DNA from: Rhizobium sp. Q54
Lineage (GTDB): Bacteria; Pseudomonadota; Alphaproteobacteria; Rhizobiales; Xanthobacteraceae
Assembly (NCBI GenBank): GCA_945861265.1
Contig: CAMAUC010000009.1
Span: forward strand, 1 to 64,000
Reading direction: 5' to 3'
Length of the DNA: 64,000 nt
This document shows positions 26,162 to 35,171 of the stretch, piece after piece (the first letter of the stretch is position 1; each line of letters opens with the position of its first letter). The notes beneath the pieces were generated by a model that searched no databases, was not told where the DNA came from, and was given only the letters and a program-made list of their open reading frames with translations. The position numbers and the translations under genes were made by a program.

Positions 26162-27301
26162 ATGGCGTATCGGACCGCGACGTTTGACGGCGTAGCTTCC
26201 TATGAGGGCCGCTGGGTCGCGTCTGGAACCAACCGCGGCGTGCTGCGCGCGCTGATCCGCCATTTCTTCCTCGCGACCGCCGCAATTGCCACCGTCGGCC
26301 TGACAGGCGCGACAGCCATCGTGGCGTCCGGCTGGTTCCTGGGCACCGCAACAGTTACCAATCCCTACGCCGCGATCCCGGTGCGCTCCGGGCCCGGTCG
26401 GCTGGCGCTGGCCGATCCGGCGGCGACAGGAGCGCTGCAAACCAATTTCGACACCGCCTGGGCGCGCACCTCCGGCACGGGACAGGACCCGACGCAGGGC
26501 AGGCCGCTGATTGTCGAAGTTCCGGAAAGCACGCCGCAGCCTGTGATCGCGGCGGCGCCCATTCCCGTGCCAGTCCCCGCGCACACCGTCAGCCTGGATG
26601 CGCCGGCGGTATCGCCGGTTCCCTTGCCGATGTTGCGGCCGATTCTACCGACGCAGTCGCTGGCGCGTGCGGCGATTGAGCCGCCGGCCGCGAAGGTCGC
26701 CAGCGCGCCGCCGATGACCGTCCCGTCTATGAGCGCCACGCCCGACCGGCACGGCCTGTCACAGGAAGCCCACAATAAAGAGCCCGCCATCGCGGACGCG
26801 GACATTCGCACCGCCGTTTATGACATCGCCGCCAAGACGGTCTATATGCCGAACGGCTCGAGGCTCGAAGCGCATTCCGGGCTTGGCGAAAGGATGGACG
26901 ATCCGCGCCACACCAAGCTGCGCATGCGCGGGCCGACGCCGCCGAACGTCTACGATCTGACCTTGCGCGAGGAACTGTTCCACGGCGTGCGGGCCATCCG
27001 CCTCAACCCGCTCGACCGCGACAAGATGTACGGCCGCGACGGCATGCTGGCGCACACATATATGCTCGGGCCGAACGGCCAGTCGAACGGCTGCGTGTCG
27101 TTCAAGAACTACGACAAATTCCTGCAAGCCTTCCTGAAGGGCGAGGTCGATCGTCTCGTCGTCGTCGGCGAACTCGGCAATACGTCGTGGCGCACCGCCG
27201 CGCGCCAGGCCGGCCCGCGGCCCGGGCCGCCGCGACGCTATGCGGCTTACAGCGAAGCGCCGGAAAATCCAAAGCGCGAGCGCAGCTTCTGGACGTGGTA
27301 G
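26162..27301 (+). CDS. DUF2778 (Tlde1-like) L,D-transpeptidase-fold protein
   Basis: 379 residues. An N-terminal membrane segment (about residues 40-60, ATAAIATVGLTGATAIVASG) is followed by a Pro/Ala-rich linker of about 140 residues and a C-terminal domain from about 215. That domain contains His298 and Cys311 in HTYMLGPNGQSNGCVSF, the H-x(n)-S-x-G-C catalytic pattern of L,D-transpeptidase-like DUF2778 proteins. Family members include the Salmonella type VI effector Tlde1, which attacks peptidoglycan precursors. Here the membrane anchor and absence of secretion genes or an immunity gene favour a resident periplasmic cell-wall enzyme. Confidence 0.85.
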   Translation: MAYRTATFDGVASYEGRWVASGTNRGVLRALIRHFFLATAAIATVGLTGATAIVASGWFLGTATVTNPYAAIPVRSGPGRLALADPAATGALQTNFDTAWARTSGTGQDPTQGRPLIVEVPESTPQPVIAAAPIPVPVPAHTVSLDAPAVSPVPLPMLRPILPTQSLARAAIEPPAAKVASAPPMTVPSMSATPDRHGLSQEAHNKEPAIADADIRTAVYDIAAKTVYMPNGSRLEAHSGLGERMDDPRHTKLRMRGPTPPNVYDLTLREELFHGVRAIRLNPLDRDKMYGRDGMLAHTYMLGPNGQSNGCVSFKNYDKFLQAFLKGEVDRLVVVGELGNTSWRTAARQAGPRPGPPRRYAAYSEAPENPKRERSFWTW

Positions 27302-27423
27302 GCGCATAGGCGCAAGCGGGCGGGGCGCGCTTGCCCCAATCGCTGGCGATTGTTACCTAACCCCCGGACCCAAGAAGCCTTGGCCGGATTTTTCGGCCTT
27401 TCCCCTTCGTCGAAAAGCCGAAA

Positions 27424-29067
27424 ATGCCCGCAAAAGCCCCGTTTTACATTACCACCGCCATTTCCTACCCGAACGGCGTGCCGCATATCGGCCACGCCTA
27501 TGAGGCGATCGCCACCGACGCCATTGCCCGTTTCATGCGGCTCGACGGCTACGCCGTCTATTTCCTGACCGGCACCGACGAGCACGGGCAGAAGATGCAG
27601 CAGACCGCCGCGAAGGAGGGCCTCACCGCCCGCCAGTTGCGTGATCGCAATGTGCCGCGCTTCGAGGCGATGGTGAAGGCGATGGGCTGCTCGAACGACG
27701 ACTTCATCCATACGACGGAAGAGCGCCACTACCACGCGTCGGAGGAAATCTGGCGCCGCATGGAGAAGAACGGCGACATCTATCTCGACAAATATGCCGG
27801 CTGGTATTCGGTGCGCGACGAGGCCTATTACGCCGAGGACGAAACGCATCTCAACGAACACAAAGTGCGGCTCGCCACCAAGACCGGCACGCCGGTCGAA
27901 TGGGTCGAGGAGGAGAGCTACTTCTTCAAGCTGTCGGCCTATCAGGACAAATTGCTGAAGCTCTATGCCGACGTGCCCGACTTCGTGCTGCCGAAGGAAC
28001 GGCTCAACGAAGTGGCGAGCTTCGTCAAAGGCGGATTGAAGGATCTGTCGCTGTCGCGCACCACATTCGACTGGGGCATTCCGGTGCCGGGCAATCCGAA
28101 ACACATCATGTATGTGTGGGTCGATGCGCTGACCAATTACATCACCGGCGTCGGCTTTCCCGACGACCAGAGCGACATGTTCAAGCGCTACTGGCCGGCG
28201 GCGCTGCACGTCATCGGCAAGGATATCGTGCGCTTTCACGCGGTCTATTGGCCGGCGTTTCTCATGTCGGCGGGCGTTGCCGTGCCGAAGCGGATTTTCT
28301 CGCACGGCTTCCTGTTCAACCGCGGCGAGAAGATGTCGAAGTCGGTCGGCAATGTGATCGATCCCTTCACCATGGTGGAAGCCTACGGTCTCGACCCGCT
28401 GCGCTTTTTCTTCCTGCGCGAAATTCCGTTCGGGCAAGACGGCAGTTACAGCCATGAGGCGATCGTCAACCGCATCAATGCCGATCTCGCCAACGATCTC
28501 GGCAATCTGGCGCAGCGTTCGCTGTCGATGGTCGGCAAGGCCTTCGGCGGCGTGTTGCCGGCGCCGGGCGCGTTCACGCCGGAGGACCAGACCATTCTCG
28601 CCGCCGCCGACGCGATGATCGGTGTCGCGCGCGAGCATATGAAGACGCAACAGCTGCATCAGGTGCTCAACGCGGTCTGGTCGGTGGTCGCCGACGCCAA
28701 TCGCTATTTCGCCTCCGAGCAGCCCTGGGCCAAGGCCAAGACCGATCCGCAGCGGCAGGGGACGATCCTCTATGTCACCGCGGAAGTGTTGCGGCAGGTC
28801 AGCCTGATGGCGCAGCCCTTCATGCCGACGGCCTCCGGCAAGCTGCTCGATCTGCTTGGCGTACCGATGACGGAGCGCGAATTCAGCGCGCTCAACGGCG
28901 GCAAAAGGCTGGCCTCCGGCGTTCAATTGCCGGCGCCGCAGGGCGTATTCCCGCGCTATGTCGAACCGGAAACAGCGGAGCCTGAAAAGCCCGCCAAACC
29001 GGCCAAGCCTCCGAAACCGCCGAAGCCCGCCAATCCGGCGAAGCCGGAAACCCCAGCCAAGGCGTGA
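27424..29067 (+). CDS. metG: Methionyl-tRNA synthetase
   Basis: 547 residues. The HIGH motif is PHIGH (in [14 protein letters not shown]) and KMSKS is in [11 protein letters not shown]. The knuckle around [11 protein letters not shown] lacks paired cysteines, so it is the zinc-free MetG form. No C-terminal tRNA-binding (EMAP-like) domain is present; instead the protein ends in a low-complexity tail of about 35 residues built from Lys-Pro and Ala-Lys units. It charges tRNA-Met in the cytosol. tatD follows at once, and tatD and the MBL gene overlap, forming a conserved three-gene unit. Confidence 0.97.
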   Translation: MPAKAPFYITTAISYPNGVPHIGHAYEAIATDAIARFMRLDGYAVYFLTGTDEHGQKMQQTAAKEGLTARQLRDRNVPRFEAMVKAMGCSNDDFIHTTEERHYHASEEIWRRMEKNGDIYLDKYAGWYSVRDEAYYAEDETHLNEHKVRLATKTGTPVEWVEEESYFFKLSAYQDKLLKLYADVPDFVLPKERLNEVASFVKGGLKDLSLSRTTFDWGIPVPGNPKHIMYVWVDALTNYITGVGFPDDQSDMFKRYWPAALHVIGKDIVRFHAVYWPAFLMSAGVAVPKRIFSHGFLFNRGEKMSKSVGNVIDPFTMVEAYGLDPLRFFFLREIPFGQDGSYSHEAIVNRINADLANDLGNLAQRSLSMVGKAFGGVLPAPGAFTPEDQTILAAADAMIGVAREHMKTQQLHQVLNAVWSVVADANRYFASEQPWAKAKTDPQRQGTILYVTAEVLRQVSLMAQPFMPTASGKLLDLLGVPMTEREFSALNGGKRLASGVQLPAPQGVFPRYVEPETAEPEKPAKPAKPPKPPKPANPAKPETPAKA

Positions 29068-29069
29068 CG

Positions 29070-29864
29070 ATGCTGATCGACAGCCACTGCCACCTCGATT
29101 TTCCGGAATTCGCGCCAGAGATCGACGCGGTGGTGGCGCGCGCGCGCGCCGCCGGTATCGGCCGCATGGTGACGATCTCGACGCGCGTGCGAAAACTGCC
29201 GCAGGTGCTGGCGGTCGCCGAGAAATTCCCGGACGTGTTCTGCTCGGTCGGCACGCATCCGCATAACGCGCATGAGGAACTCGACATCGACGCGGCGCAG
29301 CTCGTTGCGCTGAGCAGGCATCCGAAAATCGTCGCCATTGGCGAAGCCGGTCTCGATTATCACTACGACAAGAGCCCGCGCGACGCGCAGGCTCAAGGTT
29401 TTCGCCAGCATATCGCCGCGGCGCGCGAAACCGGATTGCCGCTGGTCATTCATGCGCGCGAGGCCGACGCCGACATGGCGCGCATTCTGGTCGAGGAAAC
29501 GGAGAAGGGCGCCTTCCCGGCCGTTCTGCATTGCTACACCGGCGGCCGCGATCTGGCATTCGAGGCCATCGAACTCGGCCTCTATATCGGCTTTACCGGC
29601 ATCATGACGTTCAAGAACGGCCAGGATCTGCGCGATCTCGCGGCAGACCTGCCGGCGCATCGCATTCTGGTGGAAACCGATGCGCCGTTTCTCGCGCCGC
29701 TGCCGTATCGCGGAAAACGCAACGAGCCGTCCTACGTGGTCGAGACCGCCAAAGTGCTGGCGCAGGTGCGCGGCGTCGATGCCGATGAAATCGCCCGGCA
29801 GACCACGGAGAACTTCTTTCAGCTGTTTTCCAAAGTGCCGCGAACTTTGGCGGACGCGGCATGA
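29070..29864 (+). CDS. tatD: TatD-family metal-dependent DNase/hydrolase
   Basis: 264 residues from the ATG at 29070, 2 bp after the metG stop; a GTG at 29064 overlaps metG and is an alternative. The amidohydrolase-fold metal ligands are visible: DSHCHLD at the N-terminus, EAGLDYHYD (about residue 92), PLVIHAREAD, VLHCYTGG and ETDAPFLAP. TatD proteins act as 3'-5' exonucleases on DNA and RNA in repair and decay. The gene ends in an ATGA overlap with the next gene. Confidence 0.95.
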   Translation: MLIDSHCHLDFPEFAPEIDAVVARARAAGIGRMVTISTRVRKLPQVLAVAEKFPDVFCSVGTHPHNAHEELDIDAAQLVALSRHPKIVAIGEAGLDYHYDKSPRDAQAQGFRQHIAAARETGLPLVIHAREADADMARILVEETEKGAFPAVLHCYTGGRDLAFEAIELGLYIGFTGIMTFKNGQDLRDLAADLPAHRILVETDAPFLAPLPYRGKRNEPSYVVETAKVLAQVRGVDADEIARQTTENFFQLFSKVPRTLADAA

Positions 29865-30658
29865 GCCTGAAATTCACGATTCTTGGATGCGGCTCGTCGA
29901 TGGGCGTGCCGCGCGCCGCGCTTGGCTGGGGCGATTGCGATCCGAACGAGCCGAAGAACCGTCGCCGGCGCTGTGCATTACTAGTTGAACGCGCGCAGGG
30001 GCCGGGAAAGGTTACGCGCGTTCTTGTCGACGCCGGCCCCGATCTGCGCGAGCAACTGATCGACGCCAAGGTCGACTGGGTCGACGGCGTTCTCATCACC
30101 CATGAGCATGCCGACCACACCCACGGCCTCGACGACCTGCGGCCGTTGTTCGTCCACAAGCGCCATCGCATCGACGTCTATATGGACGATGTGACATCGC
30201 GGGTGATGAATATCCGCTTCGGCTATTGCTTCCATACGCCGGCCGGCAGCCAATACCCGCCGATCGTCAAAGAGCACCGGCTGGTCCCCGGAACGCCTGT
30301 GACCATTCACGGGCAGGGAGGTCCGATCGAGGTCCTGCCGATTCTCCAGAACCATGGCGACATCGACTCGCTCGGCTTCCGCTTCGGCAACGTGGCCTAC
30401 TCGACCGACCTTAAGCGGCTTTCGGACGAAAGCGTCGCGGCGCTCGAGGGTCTCGATATCTGGATCGTCGACGCGCTGCGCCGGACGCCGCATCCGAGCC
30501 ATTTCAATCTGGCCGAGACGCTGGAATGGATCGCGCGGGTCAAGCCGAAGCGCGCGATCCTGACCGACATGCACACCGATATGGACTTCGCAACGCTGCG
30601 CGCCGAGCTGCCGGCGCATGTCGAGCCGGCTTACGATGGCATGCAGTTCGAACTATAA
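29861..30658 (+). CDS. MBL-fold metallo-hydrolase (PhnP-like)
   Basis: 265 residues, start overlapping the tatD stop by 4 bp. The metal motif HEHADHTHGLDDLR (HxHxDH) at about residue 80, a histidine in ILQNHGDIDSLGFRF (about 160) and AILTDMHTDMDF near the C-terminus define the metallo-beta-lactamase fold. The overall pattern resembles the phosphodiesterase PhnP, which cleaves cyclic phosphates. No phosphonate genes are near, and this gene follows metG-tatD in many Alphaproteobacteria, so a nucleotide-related housekeeping role is more likely. Confidence 0.9.
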   Translation: MSLKFTILGCGSSMGVPRAALGWGDCDPNEPKNRRRRCALLVERAQGPGKVTRVLVDAGPDLREQLIDAKVDWVDGVLITHEHADHTHGLDDLRPLFVHKRHRIDVYMDDVTSRVMNIRFGYCFHTPAGSQYPPIVKEHRLVPGTPVTIHGQGGPIEVLPILQNHGDIDSLGFRFGNVAYSTDLKRLSDESVAALEGLDIWIVDALRRTPHPSHFNLAETLEWIARVKPKRAILTDMHTDMDFATLRAELPAHVEPAYDGMQFEL

Positions 30659-30854
30659 GCGACATAAATAGTATAGATATTTCAATGCAATGTGGCATAT
30701 TTCTAAAGTTCACCCTGATCCGCTCTCGTATCCGGGTATCTACTAATATTCCATAATATGTCTTATGCGAATTAGATGTCTGGCCGGGACTGGCGCCACG
30801 TGGGTCCGGATGCGCAGCGGTCCGGCCTCCAAGCCTTGCAAGGTCGCGGCTGCA

Positions 30855-32222
30855 CTAAGGCGCGCCTGTCCGCGCTGCTTTGATGAGATCGCGATACCAC
30901 GCGAACGACGCTTTCGGCGTCCGCTTCTGGGTCGCGTAATCGATATAGGTCAATCCAAAGCGCACCCCGTAACCGGAGTCCCATTCGAAATTATCGAGCA
31001 GCGACCAAACGAAATAGCCACGAATGTCCGCGCCCGCGGCGGCCGCCTCCTCGAGCGCGCGGACATAGGCGGTCAAGAACGCGATGCGGTTCTCGTCGTT
31101 GATCGCGCCGGCCGAGTCTGGCTTGTCGAAAGCGCCAAAGCCGTTTTCCATCACATAGACCGGCAGCGCGTAGTTCTTGGCGACCGTCAACAATGTGTCC
31201 CGAAACGCCTCCGGTTCAATCATCCAGCCGATCGGGGTCTGCGGAATGCCGGGCGGTTTATCGCCGAACTGCCAGCCAAGGCGCGCGGTTGCATCGGCCT
31301 TGATATAGCTCGGCCCGTAGTGGTTGAGGCCGAACCAGTCGAGCGGCCGGTGGATACGCGCAAGATCGCCCGGTTGTATGTATGGCTCCATCGCCTCTTG
31401 CATAAGTTTCGGATAAACGCCGAGGCATTGCGGATCGGGAAATGCCTGGTTCCAGTGAGCACTGCACAGCTGCGCCGCTTCGGTGTCAGCCGGCGTTGAC
31501 GGCAGACAGGGCTGGCAGTTGTGGATGGCGCCAATCAAACTGCCGGCCACGCGGTCCCGCAGCGCATCGACCGCGGCGCCATGGGCGAGATTGACGTTGT
31601 GGATGCACCGATGGAACGTGTCGACGCTCCGCATGTCGCGCTCGCCGCCGCCTGTGGCCTGCGCAAATATCGTGAAGATCGACGGCTCATTGAACGTGGC
31701 AAAGCGTTTCACGCGGTCGCCATATCGGTTTGCGACCAGCGCGGCGTAGTCGGCAAACCAGCCGACGGTGTCCCTGTTTGTCCAGCCGCCGAGGTCGTCG
31801 AGCGCCTGCGGCATATCCCAGTGATAGAGGCATAGCCAGGGTTCGATCCCTGCCGCCAGGATCGCATCGATCAGCCGGTCGTAAAATGCCAGCCCGGCCT
31901 CGTTCGGCGCCCCTCGCCCATTCGGCAGGAGTCGCGGCCACGCTACCGAAAAGCGGTAGGCCTGAATGCCGAGCCGCTGCATCAGGCCGATGTCCTCAGG
32001 ATAGCGGTGGTAATGGTCGCAGGCGACGTCGCCGGTGTCCTTGTTGGCGATCCGCCCCTTCAACCCGTAGGTATCCCAGACGCTAAGCCCCCGGCCATCC
32101 TCGCGCGTCGCGCCTTCGATCTGAAATGCCGACGTCGATACGCCCCAGATGAAATCGCGCCGCAAGGCCGCGGTCGCGCCTGTTCCCGCCGAAATGGCCT
32201 TATCCTCGACTGGAATCATCAA
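30855..32222 (-). CDS. GH1 family beta-glucosidase
   Basis: 455 residues, the typical GH1 length. The acid/base Glu179 is in TFNEP and the nucleophile Glu359 in YVMENGFG. FIWGVSTSAFQIEG at the N-terminus and SLLDNFEWDSGYGVRFGL at the C-terminus are GH1 signatures. No signal peptide, so it acts in the cytosol on imported or endogenous beta-glucosides. No transporter or regulator adjoins it. It is isolated between AT-rich gaps of about 200 bp on each side (30,659-30,854 and 32,223-32,432), which suggests separate acquisition. Confidence 0.95.
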   Translation of the reverse strand: MMIPVEDKAISAGTGATAALRRDFIWGVSTSAFQIEGATREDGRGLSVWDTYGLKGRIANKDTGDVACDHYHRYPEDIGLMQRLGIQAYRFSVAWPRLLPNGRGAPNEAGLAFYDRLIDAILAAGIEPWLCLYHWDMPQALDDLGGWTNRDTVGWFADYAALVANRYGDRVKRFATFNEPSIFTIFAQATGGGERDMRSVDTFHRCIHNVNLAHGAAVDALRDRVAGSLIGAIHNCQPCLPSTPADTEAAQLCSAHWNQAFPDPQCLGVYPKLMQEAMEPYIQPGDLARIHRPLDWFGLNHYGPSYIKADATARLGWQFGDKPPGIPQTPIGWMIEPEAFRDTLLTVAKNYALPVYVMENGFGAFDKPDSAGAINDENRIAFLTAYVRALEEAAAAGADIRGYFVWSLLDNFEWDSGYGVRFGLTYIDYATQKRTPKASFAWYRDLIKAARTGAP

Positions 32223-32432
32223 TCACCCTTGCAAGCCGTCTGCTATCGTCATTCAACGTAAAATGTAAACCTAGTATCGCCGGAAATTATTGAGACAAGT
32301 CAATCGATTGCGTCATAATTTCGGTCCCCCGCAAGATTACGGGACAGCCAATAGTTTGCTAAGACAGCCGCGCCGCCCGCCTCCGATACCAGAACCAATC
32401 GTGACACCTTTATTCGAAAGCAACCGCAGCCC

Positions 32433-33266
32433 GTGAAACCGTCCCGCGATATCGTCCGGCTGATCGAGATCATGGCCGCTTTGCGCACGCCCGGCAGCGG
32501 CTGTCCATGGGACCTGGAGCAGGACTTCGGCACGATCGCGCCGTACACGATCGAGGAAGCCTATGAGGTCGCCGACGCCATTGCACGCGGCGATCTGGCC
32601 GATCTGCGCGACGAACTGGGCGATCTGCTATTGCAGGTCGTGTTCCACGCGCGCATGGCCGAGGAGCAAGGCGCCTTCGATTTCGGCGGCGTGGTCGACG
32701 CGATCACCACCAAGATGATCCGCCGCCATCCGCATGTCTTTGCCGACGCCGAGGGAAACACCGCGGCGGCGGTCAAAGGAATGTGGGAAGAGATCAAGGC
32801 CAAGGAAAAAGCCGAGAAGCAATCCGGCGAGGCCGCTTCATCCGCCGGCGCACCGGCGAGTGCGCTTGATGGCGTGCCGCTCGCCCTGCCCGCATTGACC
32901 CGCGCGCTCAAGCTGCAACAGAAGGCCAGCCGCGTCGGCTTCGACTGGAACGATCCGCGCGCGGTGCTGGCGAAAATCCGCGAGGAAGCCGACGAGATCG
33001 AGGCCGAGTTGGATGCGGCAGACAAGAGCAAGGCGGCAGCCGAAGTCGGCGATCTGTTGTTCGCCGTGGTCAACCTCGCCCGCCATCTCAATGCCGATCC
33101 GGAGTCGATCCTGCGCGCCACCAACGACAAGTTCGCGCGCCGCTTCCAGTCGATCGAGCGCGCGCTCGGTGTGCATGGCAAGCGGCCGGAAGATGCCACA
33201 CTCGCCGAGATGGATGCTTTATGGGACGCGGCCAAGGTGCAAGAGAAGCAGGTGACCGATGAGTGA
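32433..33266 (+). CDS. mazG: Nucleoside triphosphate pyrophosphohydrolase MazG
   Basis: 277 residues with two MazG modules: EEAYEVADAIARGDLADL then RDELGDLLLQVVFHARMAEE (residues about 35-80), and EEADEIEAELDAADK with EVGDLLFAVVNLARHLNADP (about 190-230). The ExxE and ExxD metal ligands are intact in both. The opening GCPWDLEQDFGTIAPYTIEEAYE region is diagnostic. The enzyme hydrolyses non-canonical or surplus NTPs to NMP and pyrophosphate. An Ala/Ser-rich linker separates the modules. Its stop overlaps the following monooxygenase start by 8 bp. Confidence 0.95.
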   Translation: MKPSRDIVRLIEIMAALRTPGSGCPWDLEQDFGTIAPYTIEEAYEVADAIARGDLADLRDELGDLLLQVVFHARMAEEQGAFDFGGVVDAITTKMIRRHPHVFADAEGNTAAAVKGMWEEIKAKEKAEKQSGEAASSAGAPASALDGVPLALPALTRALKLQQKASRVGFDWNDPRAVLAKIREEADEIEAELDAADKSKAAAEVGDLLFAVVNLARHLNADPESILRATNDKFARRFQSIERALGVHGKRPEDATLAEMDALWDAAKVQEKQVTDE

Positions 33267-34557
33267 CAAGCGTGTGATCGTCGCCGGCGGCGGCATTGGC
33301 GGGCTGGCGACGGCGCTGACGTTGCATCAGGTCGGCGTGCCCTGCACGGTCTATGAGGCGGTGCGCGAGATGCGGCCGCTCGGCGTCGGCATCAATCTGC
33401 AGCCCAATGCCGTGCGCGAACTCCACGACCTCGGTATTACCAGCGGCGATCTCGACCGCATCGGCCTGCCGGCCAAAGAATGGGCTCTGGTCGGGTTGAA
33501 CGGCAACGATATCTATTCCGAGCCGCGCGGCCTGCTCGCCGGCTACAACTGGCCGCAATATGCGGTGCATCGCGGCCAACTGCACATGTTGCTGCACCGG
33601 CTCGTGACCGAGCGGATCGGCGCCGACGCGGTGCGGCTGGCAAGCCGGGTTACCGGCTACACCAAGCGGATCGATGGCCGGGTCAGCGCGCGGATTGAAC
33701 AGGCCGACGGGTCAATCGTTGAGACGGACGGCGCGCTGCTGATCGGCGCCGACGGCATCCACTCAGCGGTGCGCGCGCAGATGCACCCTGCCCAGCCGCC
33801 GATCCACTGGGGCGGTGCGATCATGTGGCGCGGCACGACGCAGGCCAAACCGATCCGCACCGGCGCGTCTTTCGTCGGGCTTGGCACGCACCGTGAGCGC
33901 GTCGTCTTCTATCCGATCTCGCATCCCGACCCGAAGACTGGCCTGTCGACGATCAACTGGATCGCCGAGACCACCCTCGACAACAGCGAAGGCTGGAAAC
34001 AGACCGGCTGGTTCCGCCAGGTCGAGGTCGCGGACTTCGTGCATCACTTCGACAAGTGGGTGTGGGACTGGCTCGACGTGCCTTCCTTCCTCAAGCAGGC
34101 TGACGTGGCGTTCGAAAATCCGATGATCGACCGCGATCCGGTACCGACCTGGCGCGACGGCCCGGTGGCGCTGATGGGCGACGCCGCGCATGCGATGTAT
34201 CCGACCGGCTCCAATGGCGCGAGCCAAGCGATTGTCGATGCGCGGGTGCTTGGCGCCTGCATGATCGCGCATGGCGTCACGCCGCAGGCGCTGGCGGCCT
34301 ATGACGCGCAGCTTTGCGGGCCGATTTCGCAGCTCATTTTGCGCAATCGTGGTGCGGGGCCGTTCGGCCTCCTGAATATGGTGGACGAGCGCTGCGGCGG
34401 TACGTTCGACAACATCGACGAAGTCGTGCCAGCGAAGGAACGCGCCGAGTTCATGGCCGGCTACAAGGCGGCCGCGGGCTTTGCCATCGAGAAGCTCAAC
34501 AGCGCGCCGCGCACGATTGCCGAAGGCGCGCGCGTCAGCGCGGCGCAGACGGCCTGA
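33259..34557 (+). CDS. FAD-dependent monooxygenase (salicylate hydroxylase/PhzS-like)
   Basis: 432 residues. The dinucleotide-binding GGGIGGLATALTLHQVG is at the N-terminus, a GADGIHSAVR segment (the DG motif) sits at about residue 165, and GDAAHAMYPTGSNGASQAIVDA (the GD motif) is around 305. This is the layout of single-component class A flavin monooxygenases that use NAD(P)H and O2 to hydroxylate aromatic or similar compounds. It overlaps mazG by 8 bp, so it is probably co-transcribed with it. The substrate is unknown. Confidence 0.88.
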   Translation: MSDKRVIVAGGGIGGLATALTLHQVGVPCTVYEAVREMRPLGVGINLQPNAVRELHDLGITSGDLDRIGLPAKEWALVGLNGNDIYSEPRGLLAGYNWPQYAVHRGQLHMLLHRLVTERIGADAVRLASRVTGYTKRIDGRVSARIEQADGSIVETDGALLIGADGIHSAVRAQMHPAQPPIHWGGAIMWRGTTQAKPIRTGASFVGLGTHRERVVFYPISHPDPKTGLSTINWIAETTLDNSEGWKQTGWFRQVEVADFVHHFDKWVWDWLDVPSFLKQADVAFENPMIDRDPVPTWRDGPVALMGDAAHAMYPTGSNGASQAIVDARVLGACMIAHGVTPQALAAYDAQLCGPISQLILRNRGAGPFGLLNMVDERCGGTFDNIDEVVPAKERAEFMAGYKAAAGFAIEKLNSAPRTIAEGARVSAAQTA

Positions 34558-34720
34558 ATGATCATATCGCTGTTGGCTTGGCGGTTTTCGAGTCGGTATT
34601 TGGTTCCGCTTGGAACTCAATAATCACATTTATTCCGCATTTCATTCGCGTTACGGACGAAGTTCGCAGGCATCCGGATGGCTCCCAACGCATTCATCCA
34701 GAGCCGGAACCGACAACAAA

Positions 34721-35143
34721 ATGAAAATGACATTAGCCGCGGGCGTGTTCGCGCTCGTGACACTCAGCCTGCTGCCGACCTTCTCGCCAACCCACGCCAC
34801 CGAAGCGCTCGCACCGGAACTTTCGCAAGCCTCGACCGCGATCAATATCGGCCGCATCAAGGCTGCTCTTCAATTGACCGCGGAACAAGAACGTTTCTGG
34901 CCGCCTGTCGAGGCCGCGCTGCACACGCTCGCCCGCCAGCAGGCGCGCGCCGAGCCTTCCGGCTTCGTGCGACGGATCAGCCGCAAGGTGGTATCGGTTG
35001 TCCTCGACGGGGTCGCTGTCGAAAGGCTTGCGGCTGCCGCGCGTCCGCTGATCGCGATGCTGACGCAACAGCAGATGCATTCGGCGAGCGGCCTCGCCCA
35101 GGAAATGGGTCTGGGCCCTGTCGTCATGGCGGCGCTGAAATAG
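34721..35143 (+). CDS. Small secreted alpha-helical protein (LTxEQ type)
   Basis: 140 residues from the ATG at 34721; an upstream in-frame start would add 37 residues before the signal peptide. The signal peptide (LAAGVFALVTLSLLPTFSPTHA) leads to a helical mature protein with LQLTAEQERFWPPVEAAL, reminiscent of Spy/CpxP-like LTxxQ motifs, and QQQMHSASGLAQEMGL near the C-terminus. Similar small periplasmic proteins are common in Bradyrhizobium relatives, without known function. The gene is alone, with a 160-bp leader, and converges on hflX. Confidence 0.7.
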   Translation: MKMTLAAGVFALVTLSLLPTFSPTHATEALAPELSQASTAINIGRIKAALQLTAEQERFWPPVEAALHTLARQQARAEPSGFVRRISRKVVSVVLDGVAVERLAAAARPLIAMLTQQQMHSASGLAQEMGLGPVVMAALK

Positions 35144-35171
35144 GCCGAGCCATACCGGATATCGGCTGCCG

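Noticed and set aside
26162-27301. Type VI secretion effector
   Set aside because: No secretion genes, VgrG/Hcp or immunity gene nearby, and the protein has its own membrane anchor.
27247-28926. 559-codon minus-strand frame opposite metG
   Set aside because: Antisense to a fully conserved metG, no domain or start signal, composition of a shadow frame.
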